Assembly (NCBI RefSeq): GCF_002236105.1
Contig: NZ_NIWU01000002.1
Location: 930,001-994,000 of the forward strand
Length of the DNA: 64,000 nt
From: Pseudomonas umsongensis
GTDB lineage: Bacteria; Pseudomonadota; Gammaproteobacteria; Pseudomonadales; Pseudomonadaceae
Direction of reading: 5' to 3'
The position numbers and the translations under genes were made by a program. Below are positions 9,409-18,884 of the stretch, piece by piece; the stretch's first letter is position 1; every line of letters begins with the position of its first letter. Under the pieces are notes generated by a model. That model did not search any database, was not told the DNA's origin, and worked only from the letters and a program-made list of their open reading frames with translations.

Positions 9409-11106
9409 ATGTCGTTATCCGTAAACACCAACATCACCTCCCTGGGCGTTCAGAAAAACCTGAACCGGGCTTCCGATGCTCTGAGCACCTCGATGAGCCG
9501 TCTGTCTTCCGGCCTGAAAATCAACAGCGCCAAAGACGACGCTGCCGGCCTGCAAATCGCCAACCGTCTGACCAGCCAGATCAACGGTCTGAACGTTGCC
9601 GTGAAAAACGCCAACGACGGTATCTCGATCGCCCAGACCGCTGAAGGTGCGATGCAAGAATCCACCAACATCCTGCAGCGTATGCGTGAGCTGGCCCTGC
9701 AATCGGCGAACGGATCGAACAGTGATGACGACCGTACTTCCCTGAACCAGGAATTCACCGCCCTGTCGGGTGAGCTGAACCGTATCTCCAACACCACCAC
9801 TTTCGGTGGCAAGAATCTGCTTGATGGTTCGTTCCAAAACACCAGCTTCCAGGTTGGTGCAAGCGCTAACGAAACTATTTCGTTTGGTATGGGTGACTTG
9901 AGTGCTTCGGGTTTGAAGGGTACCTACAGCAGCGCTGAAGTGACTGGCAAAGAAATGTCGGGTATGGCTGCTAGCGTGCAGGGTTCGACCACTACGTTGA
10001 AGCAAACTATTGTAGCGGGCGTTGCTGCTACTGGCTTTACTGTATCTGGCAATGAGAAGCTCAGCATCAACGGTGTTGATATCAAGCTGGCTGGAACTGA
10101 AACCAGTAACGCCGATGTTGCGACTACGATCACTGCCGCGTTAACTGCTGCTGGTTCTGCCGTAACTGTCGCTGAGGCTGGTGATATACTGACCTTCACC
10201 AATGCTTCTGGTCCTGTGTCTATTTCTGGTTCCGACGCTGGTAAGTTCGGTCTGACGGCTGGCACCACCAGCAACAAAACCGATGGTGGATCCGTTCCTC
10301 CAAAAGCCGGTAGCATCCTCGTCAATGGCTCTGCTGTTTCTTGGAATGGTACTACGGATGACGTTGACTCCATTCTGGGTCAGATCGAAGCATTGGCTGG
10401 TGTTGGTACTGGTAACGCCAAGATTGTTGACGGTCAAATCTCCATCACCTCCCAGAACGGCAACAAGATAACACTGGCAGACAATACTGGTGCCAACGAT
10501 AGTGGTTCTCTCGCCTCGCTGGGCCTGAAAAGCGGTACTTCGGACGTCAAAATGACTGCTGATACTTCGCTAAAAATCGGCACCACCGAAATCAAGATCA
10601 CTAAGGGCAGCGACCTTGACGCTGTTATTTCGTCGATCAACAGCGCCAGTGCCGGCGCTACCGCAACCAAAACTGCCGATGGCAAGATTCAGCTCAGCGG
10701 CAAGGCTGACATCGTGATCTCGGCAGGCAACACCGGTTCCCTAGGCGACCTGGGTCTGGAAGCAGGTATCTCCAATGCCAGCGAAACCCAAACCACCGTT
10801 GGCGACCTGGACATCCTGACTGCTGCTGGTTCGCAACAATCGGTACAGGCTCTGGACGCTGCCATCCAGCAAATCGACAGCCAGCGCGCCGCATTGGGTG
10901 CTGTTCAAAACCGTTTCGACAGCACCGTAGCCAACCTGCAAAGCATCGCCCAGAACTCCACCGCTGCCCGCGGTCGCGTTCAGGACGCTGACTTCGCTTC
11001 CGAAACTGCAGAGCTGACCAAGCAACAAACCCTGCAACAGGCTTCCACTGCGATCCTGTCCCAGGCCAATCAGCTGCCGTCCGCTGTACTGAAGCTGCTT
11101 CAGTAA
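9409..11106 (+). CDS. fliC: Flagellin FliC
   Basis: 565 codons. The N-terminal D0/D1 region (about residues 1-180) has [40 protein letters not shown] and [13 protein letters not shown]. The C-terminal D1/D0 region (about 470-565) has [19 protein letters not shown] and [17 protein letters not shown]. Residues about 185-465 are the variable surface domains, rich in Thr, Ser, Gly, Asn and Val, and their DNA is visibly less GC-rich than the ends. The ribosome site GAGGAATT precedes ATG 9409. It is transcribed from a FliA-type promoter and ends at a strong hairpin. FliS is its expected export chaperone, encoded downstream. Confidence 0.97.
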   Translation: MSLSVNTNITSLGVQKNLNRASDALSTSMSRLSSGLKINSAKDDAAGLQIANRLTSQINGLNVAVKNANDGISIAQTAEGAMQESTNILQRMRELALQSANGSNSDDDRTSLNQEFTALSGELNRISNTTTFGGKNLLDGSFQNTSFQVGASANETISFGMGDLSASGLKGTYSSAEVTGKEMSGMAASVQGSTTTLKQTIVAGVAATGFTVSGNEKLSINGVDIKLAGTETSNADVATTITAALTAAGSAVTVAEAGDILTFTNASGPVSISGSDAGKFGLTAGTTSNKTDGGSVPPKAGSILVNGSAVSWNGTTDDVDSILGQIEALAGVGTGNAKIVDGQISITSQNGNKITLADNTGANDSGSLASLGLKSGTSDVKMTADTSLKIGTTEIKITKGSDLDAVISSINSASAGATATKTADGKIQLSGKADIVISAGNTGSLGDLGLEAGISNASETQTTVGDLDILTAAGSQQSVQALDAAIQQIDSQRAALGAVQNRFDSTVANLQSIAQNSTAARGRVQDADFASETAELTKQQTLQQASTAILSQANQLPSAVLKLLQ

Positions 11107-11128
11107 TCTCCGCGTCTGGTCAGTGAAA

Positions 11129-11157
11129 TAAAAGGGCGCGTTTAACGCGCCCTTTTA
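11129..11157 (+). terminator. Rho-independent terminator after fliC
   Basis: The stem GGGCGCGTT / AACGCGCCC followed by TTTTA starts 26 bases after the fliC stop and is flanked by A and T runs. This gives a monocistronic fliC message. Confidence 0.9.
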
Positions 11158-11192
11158 TTCATTCCGTTGATTTTTCATCTGAGGTGATGGCA

Positions 11193-11543
11193 ATGGACAT
11201 GAGCGTCAAGATGAATCAGCCCCCATCTGTGACTGCATTGCAGGGGACAACCAGCCCCAAACCTTCGCCACTCTCGGCATCGACTGATGTGGGCGCAACG
11301 GCGTCGATGGACAAGCCCAAGCGGGCAGAATTGGAACAAGCGGTAACCGATATTCGAGAATTTGTTCAGTCCAGCAAACGCAACCTGGATTTCTCGATTG
11401 ATGACTCGACCGGCAGGGTCGTGGTCAAGGTGATCGCGACAGAAAGCGGTGAAGTCATCCGCCAGCTGCCTTCAGAAGCGGCTTTGAAATTGGCTGCGAG
11501 TTTAAGTGACGCCAGTAGCCTTCTATTTGATGGAAAGGCTTAA
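11193..11543 (+). CDS. flaG: FlaG family flagellar protein
   Basis: 116 codons from ATG 11193; earlier in-frame starts (GTG 11184, ATG 11187) overlap the GAGGTG ribosome site. The first half is disordered and Pro/Ser/Thr-rich. The second half has the FlaG domain: NLDFSIDDSTGRVVVKVIAT and GEVIRQLPSEAALKLAASL. FlaG proteins affect filament length and are usually encoded between fliC and fliD, as here; the precise role is not known. It corresponds by position to the gene called fleL in P. aeruginosa. Confidence 0.9.
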   Translation: MDMSVKMNQPPSVTALQGTTSPKPSPLSASTDVGATASMDKPKRAELEQAVTDIREFVQSSKRNLDFSIDDSTGRVVVKVIATESGEVIRQLPSEAALKLAASLSDASSLLFDGKA

Positions 11544-11545
11544 GC

Positions 11546-11561
11546 TGGCACGTGTTTTGAT
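11546..11561 (+). promoter_or_regulatory. Possible sigma-54 promoter for fliD (imperfect)
   Basis: TGGCAC, five bases, TTGAT. The -24 element is perfect, but the -12 GC dinucleotide reads GA. It sits at the flaG stop, about 65 bases before fliD. The fliD operon is RpoN/FleQ-dependent in P. aeruginosa, so the position is right but the match is incomplete. Confidence 0.35.
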
Positions 11562-11624
11562 AGTGGCTGGCATTGGTGAATTGTTCGTCAAGAACATGGC
11601 GACCTTCCGGGAAGGAGAAAAAGC

Positions 11625-12998
11625 ATGGCAAGTTCAACCGTCAGTGGCATAGGCTCGGGGATCGACACCCAGAAAATTGTCACCGCATTGGTGGATGCCG
11701 AGAAAGCACCGAAACAAGCCCAGATCGACAAGCAGACTGCTTCGACCAGCACCACTCTGTCCGGGATCTCGGTGATCAAAAGTGCGCTTGACACATACCG
11801 GGCGGCGATCGCCAAGCTCAACACGGCCACAGCTTTTGGTAGTATTTCCGGCGCTTCTTCCGACGAGAAAATCGCCAAGACAACGGTCAACGATGCGGCT
11901 ACCAATGGTTCCTACGCCCTGGAAGTCACCAAGCTGGCCACGGCTTCAAAAGTCTCTACCTCCGTGTTTGCAGGTGGCGCGTCGAGCGTGGTCAACTCCG
12001 GTACCGTAGCGACCACGTTGACGATTTCTCAGTCTGGCAATGATTACGGTGTGGTCATCGAGCCTGGTGCGACCCTGCAAGAAACGCGCGATGCGATCAA
12101 CACCCAGCTCAAATCGAAGAACATCAGTGCCAACATCCTGACCGATGCCAACGGTTCCCGATTGGTTTTGAGTTCGAATACGACTGGTAAGGGTACTGAT
12201 TTGACACTCAGTGGCGCTGATGAGCTGACCAAGGATTATGTGGTTACTACCGTCCCACAGAATGCCGAGTACACGCTTGATAATGTGAAGATGGAGTCTG
12301 CTTCCAACTCCATTTCCTCGGTCGTCAGTGGGGTTAATCTGGAGTTGCTGACAGAAGGCAAATCCACAATCACGGTGTCTAGCAGTACCGCGCAGTTGAA
12401 AACCTCCGCGCAAGCTTTCGTATCCGCTTATAACGCGCTGATGACGGCGATCAACACGCAAACCAAGGTGTCGGCGACGGCGACCGCAACAGGTGGATCT
12501 ACTACGACCGCTGGTGCGCTCACGGGTGATGCGACGATGCGCAGCCTGGTGACTTCTGTGCGGAATGAGTTGGTGTCCGGGGAGTCGGGTGCAGGCACCA
12601 GCGGCTTGAGCATGCTTTCGCAGCTGGGCATCAACACGGACAAAACCACCGGTTTGCTGACTATCGATGATGCCAAGTGGGACAAGGGCGTGAAAGCGTT
12701 TGGTTCCGAAGTCGCCGAACTGTTCACCGGCAAGAATGGCGTTATCAGTCGCATGACGAGTGCCACCGATGCCTTCGCGAAATCCGATGGCGTCCTGGCT
12801 CAGCGGCAGACCAGCCTGACTGACTCCCTGGACTCGCTCAAGGTTGATCAGGAAGATCTGAATCGTCGAATAGCGAACCTGCAAACTACGTTGACTGCCA
12901 AGTACACAGCCATGGATACCTTGGTCGCACAATTGACTGCGACTTCCAAGAGCATCATGACTACGCTGAATGCGTTGAACAAAGTCAGCGACGACTAA
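11625..12998 (+). CDS. fliD: Filament cap protein FliD
   Basis: 457 codons. FliD forms the pentameric cap under which flagellin subunits fold, and in pseudomonads it also acts as an adhesin. The N-terminus has STVSGIGSGIDTQKIVTALV, the hallmark of the FliD_N domain. The C-terminal half has the FliD_C domain with SMLSQLGINTDKTTGLLTID and ends in a coiled-coil (DQEDLNRRIANLQTTLTAKY). ATG 11625 follows GGAGAAA. The fliS and FliT-like genes follow, giving the usual cap-plus-chaperones group, although a terminator lies between fliD and fliS. Confidence 0.96.
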   Translation: MASSTVSGIGSGIDTQKIVTALVDAEKAPKQAQIDKQTASTSTTLSGISVIKSALDTYRAAIAKLNTATAFGSISGASSDEKIAKTTVNDAATNGSYALEVTKLATASKVSTSVFAGGASSVVNSGTVATTLTISQSGNDYGVVIEPGATLQETRDAINTQLKSKNISANILTDANGSRLVLSSNTTGKGTDLTLSGADELTKDYVVTTVPQNAEYTLDNVKMESASNSISSVVSGVNLELLTEGKSTITVSSSTAQLKTSAQAFVSAYNALMTAINTQTKVSATATATGGSTTTAGALTGDATMRSLVTSVRNELVSGESGAGTSGLSMLSQLGINTDKTTGLLTIDDAKWDKGVKAFGSEVAELFTGKNGVISRMTSATDAFAKSDGVLAQRQTSLTDSLDSLKVDQEDLNRRIANLQTTLTAKYTAMDTLVAQLTATSKSIMTTLNALNKVSDD

Positions 12999-13012
12999 CG
13001 GTCGCCAGATGG

Positions 13013-13052
13013 AAAAAACCCGGATCCTTTTTCAGGCGCTCCGGGTTTTTTC
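13013..13052 (+). terminator. Rho-independent terminator after fliD
   Basis: An A-run, then CCCGGA paired with TCCGGG over a 15-base loop, then TTTTTT. It starts 15 bases after the fliD stop. fliS may therefore be transcribed partly from its own promoter. Confidence 0.8.
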
Positions 13053-13151
13053 GTTTTGCCATGCGGGCCGTGGCTAAAGTTTTATCCGTTCAAGTCGATA
13101 GTTCGTTATAGCCGATGAATGCCAGATAATCGTTTTTTCAAGGAGTCAGAC

Positions 13152-13532
13152 ATGAACCCCATGAGAGCCCTGCGTCAATACCAAAGTGTCAACTCGCACG
13201 CTCAGACTTCCGAGGCTAGTCCTCACCGTCTCGTCCAGATGCTGATGCAGGGTGGACTTGATCGTATTGCCCAGGCCAAGGGCGCTCTGGAGCGTAATGA
13301 CACGGCTACCAAAGGGCTTTGCATTGGCAAGGCGGTGGCAATCGTAGGCGGGCTGCGTGAGGGGTTGGACCCTGAGAAGTCACCTACACCATTGTCTGAT
13401 CTCGACAGCCTCTACGACTACATGATGCGTCGGCTGACTGAGGCCAATATCAAGAGTGATCCGCTCATTCTCGATGAGGTCTCCGGGCTGCTCAGTAACC
13501 TCAAGGAAGGTTGGGATGCAATTGCGCCTTGA
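13152..13532 (+). CDS. fliS: Flagellin export chaperone FliS
   Basis: 126 codons from ATG 13152, which follows AAGGAG at 13139-13144. An upstream in-frame start at 13119 has no such site and would add residues unlike the family. MRALRQYQSVNSHAQTSEAS and SPHRLVQMLMQGGLDRIAQA are the FliS signature, and the whole protein is predicted to be a four-helix bundle. FliS binds the C-terminal helix of FliC in the cytosol, prevents early polymerisation and delivers it to the FlhA export gate. Confidence 0.95.
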   Translation: MNPMRALRQYQSVNSHAQTSEASPHRLVQMLMQGGLDRIAQAKGALERNDTATKGLCIGKAVAIVGGLREGLDPEKSPTPLSDLDSLYDYMMRRLTEANIKSDPLILDEVSGLLSNLKEGWDAIAP

Positions 13533-13563
13533 GACGCTTCGTTAAATTTTCGAGGGTGATGCA

Positions 13564-13860
13564 ATGAGCCAAGCACTGCAACGGATCGAACAAACCCGCG
13601 AAGCGCTGATCGATGCGCTGGCCGCGCGTAACTGGGATGCAATCGGCGAGCTGGATTCGGCTTGCCGCGAATGCGTGGACGAAGTGCTCAGTGAAGCGCC
13701 CGTCGACGAAGAAGCGCTGCGCACCCACCTTGAGAGCCTGCTGGCGGTGTACAAAGATTTATTGACGGTGACGATGGGTGAGCGTCAGGCGATAGTCGAT
13801 GAGATGTCGCAGATCAACCAAGCGAAGAGTGCCGCAAAGGTTTACCATCTGTTTGGTTAA
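13564..13860 (+). CDS. fliT: FliT-like flagellar chaperone
   Basis: 98 codons, acidic and helical throughout, with two amphipathic helices (RIEQTREALIDALAARNWDA and the LLTVTMGERQAIVDEM region). Size and position after fliS fit the FliT family, which chaperones FliD in enterobacteria. Sequence signature is weak for this family, so the name relies on context; the P. aeruginosa counterpart sits in the same place before fleQ. ATG 13564 follows a GAGGGTG ribosome site. A 173-base gap without genes follows before fleQ. Confidence 0.75.
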   Translation: MSQALQRIEQTREALIDALAARNWDAIGELDSACRECVDEVLSEAPVDEEALRTHLESLLAVYKDLLTVTMGERQAIVDEMSQINQAKSAAKVYHLFG

Positions 13861-14033
13861 TTATTTTCTGCTTAATCCGTGCTTATTGCGCCATAAATTT
13901 GACTGTGAACGGTTTTTTGACTTTACTAGTGGCTGTTTCCAGATTTCGGGCGTCTACAGGCATTAACGGTCTGCAAGCGTCTAGCTTGCCCACTCATTTC
14001 GGGCACCGGGTCGACTAGGGAAGTTACGATTGC

Positions 14034-15509
14034 ATGTGGCGTGAAACCAAAATTCTGCTAATCGATGACGATAGCGTCCGCCGCCGCGACTTGGCGGTGA
14101 TTTTAAATTTTCTCGGCGAAGAAAATTTACCCTGCGGTAGCCACGACTGGCAGCAGGCTGTCGTCTCTTTATCTTCTAGTCGTGAAGTGATCTGTGTCCT
14201 TATCGGGACGGTCAATGCTCCGGGTTCTCTTCAGGGCTTGCTAAAGACACTGTCGACATGGGATGAGTTCCTTCCGATTTTGCTGATGGGCGATAATTCT
14301 TCCATCGACCTGCCGGATGACCAGCGTCGCCGGGTACTGTCGACCCTCGAAATGCCACCTAGCTACAGCAAGTTGCTCGATTCGCTGCACCGTGCCCAGG
14401 TCTATCGCGAGATGTACGACCAGGCCCGCGAGCGCGGGCGGCATCGCGAACCCAATCTGTTCCGCAGCCTCGTCGGCACCAGCCGGGCGATCCAGCACGT
14501 GCGCCAGATGATGCAGCAAGTGGCCGACACCGATGCCAGTGTGCTGATCCTCGGTGAGTCCGGGACCGGCAAGGAAGTGGTCGCGCGCAACCTGCATTAC
14601 CACTCCAAGCGCCGCGAGGCACCGTTCGTGCCGGTCAATTGCGGGGCGATTCCGGCCGAGCTGCTGGAAAGTGAATTGTTCGGTCATGAGAAGGGCGCGT
14701 TCACCGGGGCGATCACCAGCCGTGCCGGGCGTTTCGAGCTGGCCAATGGCGGCACGCTGTTCCTTGACGAAATTGGCGACATGCCACTGCCGATGCAGGT
14801 CAAGCTGCTGCGCGTGTTGCAGGAGCGTACGTTCGAGCGCGTGGGCAGCAACAAGACCCAGAGCGTCGATGTGCGCATCATTGCGGCGACCCACAAGAAT
14901 CTCGAAAGCATGATCGAGATCGGCACCTTCCGCGAAGACCTGTACTACCGCCTGAACGTGTTCCCGATCGAGATGGCGCCGCTGCGCGAGCGCGTAGAAG
15001 ACATTCCGTTGCTGATGAACGAATTGATCTCGCGCATGGAGCACGAGAAGCGCGGTTCGATCCGCTTCAACTCCGCGGCCATCATGTCGCTGTGCCGTCA
15101 CGGCTGGCCGGGCAACGTCCGCGAACTGGCCAACCTGGTGGAGCGCATGGCGATCATGCATCCGTACGGGGTGATCGGCGTGGTCGAGTTGCCGAAGAAA
15201 TTCCGCTACGTCGACGATGAAGACGAGCAACTGGTTGACACCCTGCGCAACGATCTCGAAGAGCGGGTGGCAATCAACGGCCATACCCCGGACTTCACCA
15301 CCCATGCGATGCTGCCACCTGAAGGCCTGGACCTGAAGGATTATCTCGGTGGCCTGGAGCAAGGCCTGATCCAGCAAGCGCTGGATGATGCCAATGGCAT
15401 TGTTGCGCGCGCCGCTGAACGCCTGCGTATCCGTCGGACCACGCTGGTGGAAAAAATGCGCAAGTACGGCATGAGTCGTCGTGACGGTGATGAACAGGCG
15501 GATGATTGA
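14034..15509 (+). CDS. fleQ: Master flagellar regulator FleQ
   Basis: 491 codons, a sigma-54 enhancer-binding protein. Residues 1-125 are a receiver-like FleQ domain that lacks the usual phospho-acceptor arrangement. Residues about 142-380 are an AAA+ domain with Walker A GESGTGKE at 174-181, the sigma-54 contact loop GAFTGA at 221-226 and Walker B LFLDEIGD near 242. The C-terminus has a Fis-type helix-turn-helix ([20 protein letters not shown]). FleQ activates early flagellar operons with RpoN and is known in pseudomonads to respond to c-di-GMP and to be held in check by FleN, encoded here at 37598. It appears to have its own transcription unit. Confidence 0.96.
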   Translation: MWRETKILLIDDDSVRRRDLAVILNFLGEENLPCGSHDWQQAVVSLSSSREVICVLIGTVNAPGSLQGLLKTLSTWDEFLPILLMGDNSSIDLPDDQRRRVLSTLEMPPSYSKLLDSLHRAQVYREMYDQARERGRHREPNLFRSLVGTSRAIQHVRQMMQQVADTDASVLILGESGTGKEVVARNLHYHSKRREAPFVPVNCGAIPAELLESELFGHEKGAFTGAITSRAGRFELANGGTLFLDEIGDMPLPMQVKLLRVLQERTFERVGSNKTQSVDVRIIAATHKNLESMIEIGTFREDLYYRLNVFPIEMAPLRERVEDIPLLMNELISRMEHEKRGSIRFNSAAIMSLCRHGWPGNVRELANLVERMAIMHPYGVIGVVELPKKFRYVDDEDEQLVDTLRNDLEERVAINGHTPDFTTHAMLPPEGLDLKDYLGGLEQGLIQQALDDANGIVARAAERLRIRRTTLVEKMRKYGMSRRDGDEQADD

Positions 15510-15550
15510 CGCCTGTTTTTCAAGTTGTTCATTTTCAAGCAGTTTTTTTT

Positions 15551-15566
15551 AGGCACGGGTATTGCT
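15551..15566 (+). promoter_or_regulatory. Sigma-54 promoter for fleSR
   Basis: AGGCAC, five bases, TTGCT: GG and GC are exactly ten bases apart. Only the first base differs from TGGCAC. It lies about 55 bases before fleS, the operon that FleQ controls in P. aeruginosa. Confidence 0.8.
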
Positions 15567-15621
15567 ATAGCCCTCGCAACGTTCCGTTTCACTGACGGTC
15601 AGCCAAGCGAGAGAGCACCCC

Positions 15622-16845
15622 ATGCCCCCATCCGCCCAGATGTCTCCTGCTTCAGATACCTTGGGGGATGCCCTGGGGCAATCGTCGTCGGTAGAGCAGG
15701 CGAGCCGGCTTGGCCTTGAGCAGGCGTTTGCCCTGTTCAACCAGATGTCGAGCCAATTGACCAACTCCTACAGCATGCTCGAAGCCCGGGTGACCGAGCT
15801 CAAGGGGGAGTTGGCGGTGGTCAGCGCCCAGCGCATGCAGGAGCTGGCGGAGAAAGAGCGCCTGGCCAATCGCCTGCAACATCTGCTCGACCTTTTGCCT
15901 GGTGGCATCATCGTCATCGACGCCCAGGGCATCGTGCGCGAAGCCAATCCGGCGGCGTATGAACTGCTCGGCCTGCCCCTCGAAGGTGAACTGTGGCGAC
16001 AGGTCATTGCCCGTTGCTTTGCGCCCCGTGAAGACGACGGTCATGAAGTCTCCCTCAAGGATGGTCGGCGCCTGTCGATTGCCACGCGTTCACTGGATGC
16101 CGAACCTGGGCAACTGGTGCTGCTCAACGACCTGACCGAGACCCGTCATCTGCAAGATCAACTGGCGCGCCACGAACGCCTGTCTTCCCTGGGGCGCATG
16201 GTGGCGTCACTGGCGCATCAGATTCGCACGCCGTTGTCCGCGGCCTTGCTCTACGCCAGTCACTTGACCGAGCAGACGCTGCCGGTGGCCACCCAGCAAC
16301 GCTTTGCCGGGCGGCTCAAGGAGCGCTTGCATGAGCTGGAACATCAGGTGCGCGACATGCTGGTGTTCGCACGCGGCGAGCTGCCATTGACCGACCGCGT
16401 GACGCCGGCGCAGCTGATGCAGGCGCTGCAGGCGGCGGCACTGGCGCATGTGCAGGACTTGCCGATTCGCTGGCAATGCGACGCCCATGCCGGCGAACTG
16501 CTGTGCAATCGCGACACCCTGGTGGGCGCGGTCCTCAATCTGATCGAAAACGCCATTCAGGCCAGTGCCTCTGATGTGCGCTTGAAGGTGCACCTCTACA
16601 CCCGTGGCAATCACCTGCGCTTGTGCGTCAGCGATAGCGGCAGCGGTATCGACGAAGCGGTGCTGGCGCGTCTGGGGGAGCCGTTTTTTACCACCAAGGC
16701 CACCGGCACCGGTCTCGGCCTGACCGTCGTCAAGGCGGTCGCGAGGGCGCACCAGGGCGAGTTGCGCTTGCGCTCGCGGATCGGTCGCGGCACCTGTGCG
16801 CAGGTACTGCTACCGCTTTTTGACAGCGCCCAGGGAGTGGAGTGA
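15622..16845 (+). CDS. fleS: Flagellar sensor histidine kinase FleS
   Basis: 407 codons. There is no membrane segment, so it is a cytosolic kinase. Residues about 55-90 form a coiled coil, about 90-180 a PAS domain (LLPGGIIVIDAQGIVREANP), then HisKA with the phospho-accepting His199 in SLAHQIRTPLSAAL. The HATPase domain has N (NLIENAIQAS), G1 (SDSGSGID) and G2 (TGTGLGLTVVKA) boxes. It phosphorylates FleR, encoded immediately downstream with a five-base gap. ATG 15622 follows GAGAGAG. Together FleS/FleR control intermediate flagellar genes. Confidence 0.94.
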   Translation: MPPSAQMSPASDTLGDALGQSSSVEQASRLGLEQAFALFNQMSSQLTNSYSMLEARVTELKGELAVVSAQRMQELAEKERLANRLQHLLDLLPGGIIVIDAQGIVREANPAAYELLGLPLEGELWRQVIARCFAPREDDGHEVSLKDGRRLSIATRSLDAEPGQLVLLNDLTETRHLQDQLARHERLSSLGRMVASLAHQIRTPLSAALLYASHLTEQTLPVATQQRFAGRLKERLHELEHQVRDMLVFARGELPLTDRVTPAQLMQALQAAALAHVQDLPIRWQCDAHAGELLCNRDTLVGAVLNLIENAIQASASDVRLKVHLYTRGNHLRLCVSDSGSGIDEAVLARLGEPFFTTKATGTGLGLTVVKAVARAHQGELRLRSRIGRGTCAQVLLPLFDSAQGVE

Positions 16846-16850
16846 AGCTC

Positions 16851-18236
16851 ATGGCTATCAAGGTTCTACTGGTCGAGGATGACCGCGCGTTGCGCGAGGC
16901 GCTGGCAGACACGCTGTTGCTCGCCGGCCACGATTACAAGGCCGTGGCGTCGGCGCAGGAAGCCCTGGAAGCTGCGGCGGCCGAAGCGTTTAATCTGGTG
17001 GTCAGCGACGTCAACATGCCGGGCATGGATGGTCATCAGTTGCTCGCTTTGCTGCGGGCGCGACAGCCGCAACTGCCGGTGCTGCTGATGACGGCGCACG
17101 GTGCCGTCGAGCGCGCGGTGGATGCGATGCGCCAAGGGGCGGCGGATTACCTGGTCAAGCCGTTCGAGCCCAAGGCGCTGCTCGACCTGGTCGCACGGCA
17201 CGCCCAGGGTAGTGTCGGCGCCACCGATGGCGAAGGGCCCGTGGCGTTCGAGCCGGCCAGTGCACAGTTGCTGGAGTTGGCCGCGCGGGTGGCGCGCAGT
17301 GATTCCACGGTGCTGATCTCCGGTGAGTCCGGCACCGGCAAGGAAGTGCTGGCGCGCTACATTCACCAGCACTCTCATCGGGCCAGTCAGCCGTTCATTG
17401 CGATCAACTGCGCGGCGATTCCGGACAACATGCTGGAGGCCACGCTCTTCGGGCACGAAAAGGGCTCGTTCACCGGCGCCATCGCGGCGCAGGCCGGCAA
17501 GTTCGAACAGGCCGATGGCGGGACGATCCTGCTCGATGAAATTTCCGAAATGCCCTTGGGGTTGCAGGCCAAGTTGCTGCGGGTGCTGCAGGAGCGCGAG
17601 GTTGAGCGAGTAGGTGCGCGCAAGCCGATAGCCCTGGATATCCGCGTGGTCGCGACCACCAACCGGGACTTGGCGGGTGAGGTGGCGGCGGGGCGTTTTC
17701 GTGAAGACCTGTACTATCGCCTGTCGGTGTTCCCGCTGGCCTGGCGGCCGTTGCGCGAGCGCACCGCCGATATCCTGCCGCTGGCCGAGCGACTGTTGGC
17801 CAGGCACGTCAATAAAATGAAGCATGCCGCGGCCAGGCTGTCGCCCGCGGCCCAGGCGTGCCTGATCGCTTATCCGTGGCCGGGCAACGTGCGTGAACTG
17901 GACAATGCGCTGCAGCGTGCGTTGATCCTGCAACAGGGCGGGGTGATCGAGCCGCAGGATTTCTGCCTGAACGGACCGATCGCCTGCGCACCGTTGCCGG
18001 CATTGGCGCCCGCGCCGACGACAGTGCGGGCGGTCGAGGCCGAATCTGGCGGCGGGTTGGGCGACGACCTGCGGCGCCGTGAGTTCCAGATGATCATCGA
18101 CACCTTGCGCACCGAGCGCGGCCGCCGCAAAGAGGCCGCCGAGCGCCTGGGCATCAGCCCGCGCACCTTGCGCTACAAGCTGGCGCAGATGCGCGATGCC
18201 GGAATGGACGTGGAAGCGTATTTGTTTGCCACCTGA
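16851..18236 (+). CDS. fleR: Sigma-54 dependent response regulator FleR
   Basis: 461 codons from ATG 16851 (GGAGTGA upstream). Residues 1-115 are a receiver with phospho-acceptor Asp53 (VVSDVNMPGMDG) and the conserved Lys in YLVKPF. The AAA+ domain has Walker A GESGTGKE, then HEKGSFTGA, so the usual GAFTGA loop reads GSFTGA. A Fis-type DNA-binding helix-turn-helix (RRKEAAERLGISPRTLRYKL) ends the protein. The partner kinase is FleS. The window then has a REP cluster and the fliE promoter. Confidence 0.94.
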   Translation: MAIKVLLVEDDRALREALADTLLLAGHDYKAVASAQEALEAAAAEAFNLVVSDVNMPGMDGHQLLALLRARQPQLPVLLMTAHGAVERAVDAMRQGAADYLVKPFEPKALLDLVARHAQGSVGATDGEGPVAFEPASAQLLELAARVARSDSTVLISGESGTGKEVLARYIHQHSHRASQPFIAINCAAIPDNMLEATLFGHEKGSFTGAIAAQAGKFEQADGGTILLDEISEMPLGLQAKLLRVLQEREVERVGARKPIALDIRVVATTNRDLAGEVAAGRFREDLYYRLSVFPLAWRPLRERTADILPLAERLLARHVNKMKHAAARLSPAAQACLIAYPWPGNVRELDNALQRALILQQGGVIEPQDFCLNGPIACAPLPALAPAPTTVRAVEAESGGGLGDDLRRREFQMIIDTLRTERGRRKEAAERLGISPRTLRYKLAQMRDAGMDVEAYLFAT

Positions 18237-18259
18237 CCCACCGTGACGCCCGGTTCTCC

Positions 18260-18420
18260 CGTAGGAGCCAGGCTTGCCGGCGAACCAGGCGCTGCGGTGT
18301 ATCTGTAATACCGCGTTCGTTCTTCGCCTGTAGGAGCGAGGCTTGCCCGCGAAGAACGATGACGCGGTCTACCAGAAATACCGTGGTGTCTGGTTCGCGG
18401 GCAAGCCTCGCTCCTACGGG
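18260..18420. repeat. REP element cluster (three copies)
   Basis: Three Pseudomonas-type REP sequences: forward copies starting at about 18261 and 18331 (core GTAGGAGCGAGGCTTGCC) and one inverted copy ending at 18420 (GGCAAGCCTCGCTCCTAC). The last two can form a large hairpin. It lies between fleR and the fliE promoter. Confidence 0.85.
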
Positions 18421-18462
18421 AGGGGGGCGCGCTGCCGGTTTTGTTTGAGGTGGACGCTGAGC

Positions 18463-18478
18463 TGGCACCCTTGTTGCT
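18463..18478 (+). promoter_or_regulatory. Sigma-54 promoter for the fliEFGHIJ operon
   Basis: TGGCAC, CCTTG, TTGCT: a perfect match to the RpoN consensus with GG and GC ten bases apart. It is about 60 bases before the fliE start and is the strongest RpoN site in the window. Confidence 0.9.
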
Positions 18479-18539
18479 AACACCTCGTTACCCGCTGAGT
18501 GAGCGTCAAAAAATTGCGGGCCGCCAGAGAGAGTAGAGC

Positions 18540-18869
18540 ATGAGCCAAGGTATTGAATTCAATCGATTGATGCTGGATATGCGGGCCATGCAAATGGACG
18601 CCATGTCTGCGCCGAAATCGACTGCCGCCGTCCCTGAATTGAATGGCAGCAGCTTTGCCGACATGCTCGGTCAGGCCGTCAACAAGGTCAACGACACCCA
18701 GCAGGCTTCCACGTCGTTGGCCAACGCCTTCGAGATCGGCAAGAGCGGTGTCGACCTGACGGACGTGATGATTTCCTCGCAGAAGGCCAGCGTGTCTTTC
18801 CAGGCATTGACCCAGGTGCGCAACAAGCTGGTTCAGGCGTATCAGGACATCATGCAGATGCCGGTTTAA
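18540..18869 (+). CDS. fliE: Flagellar MS ring-rod adapter FliE
   Basis: 109 codons. FliE is the first rod component, linking the FliF ring to the proximal rod. The family C-terminal half is clear: [20 protein letters not shown], then [20 protein letters not shown] and [15 protein letters not shown]. The N-terminal 30 residues are variable, as in other pseudomonads. ATG 18540 follows AGAGAG. It heads an operon run through fliJ. Confidence 0.95.
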   Translation: MSQGIEFNRLMLDMRAMQMDAMSAPKSTAAVPELNGSSFADMLGQAVNKVNDTQQASTSLANAFEIGKSGVDLTDVMISSQKASVSFQALTQVRNKLVQAYQDIMQMPV

Positions 18870-18884
18870 GGACGAGATTGAGTC

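Noticed and set aside
18260..18420. CRISPR array
   Set aside because: The repeats are few, in mixed orientation and palindromic, which is the pattern of REP elements; no regular spacers occur here or elsewhere in the window.
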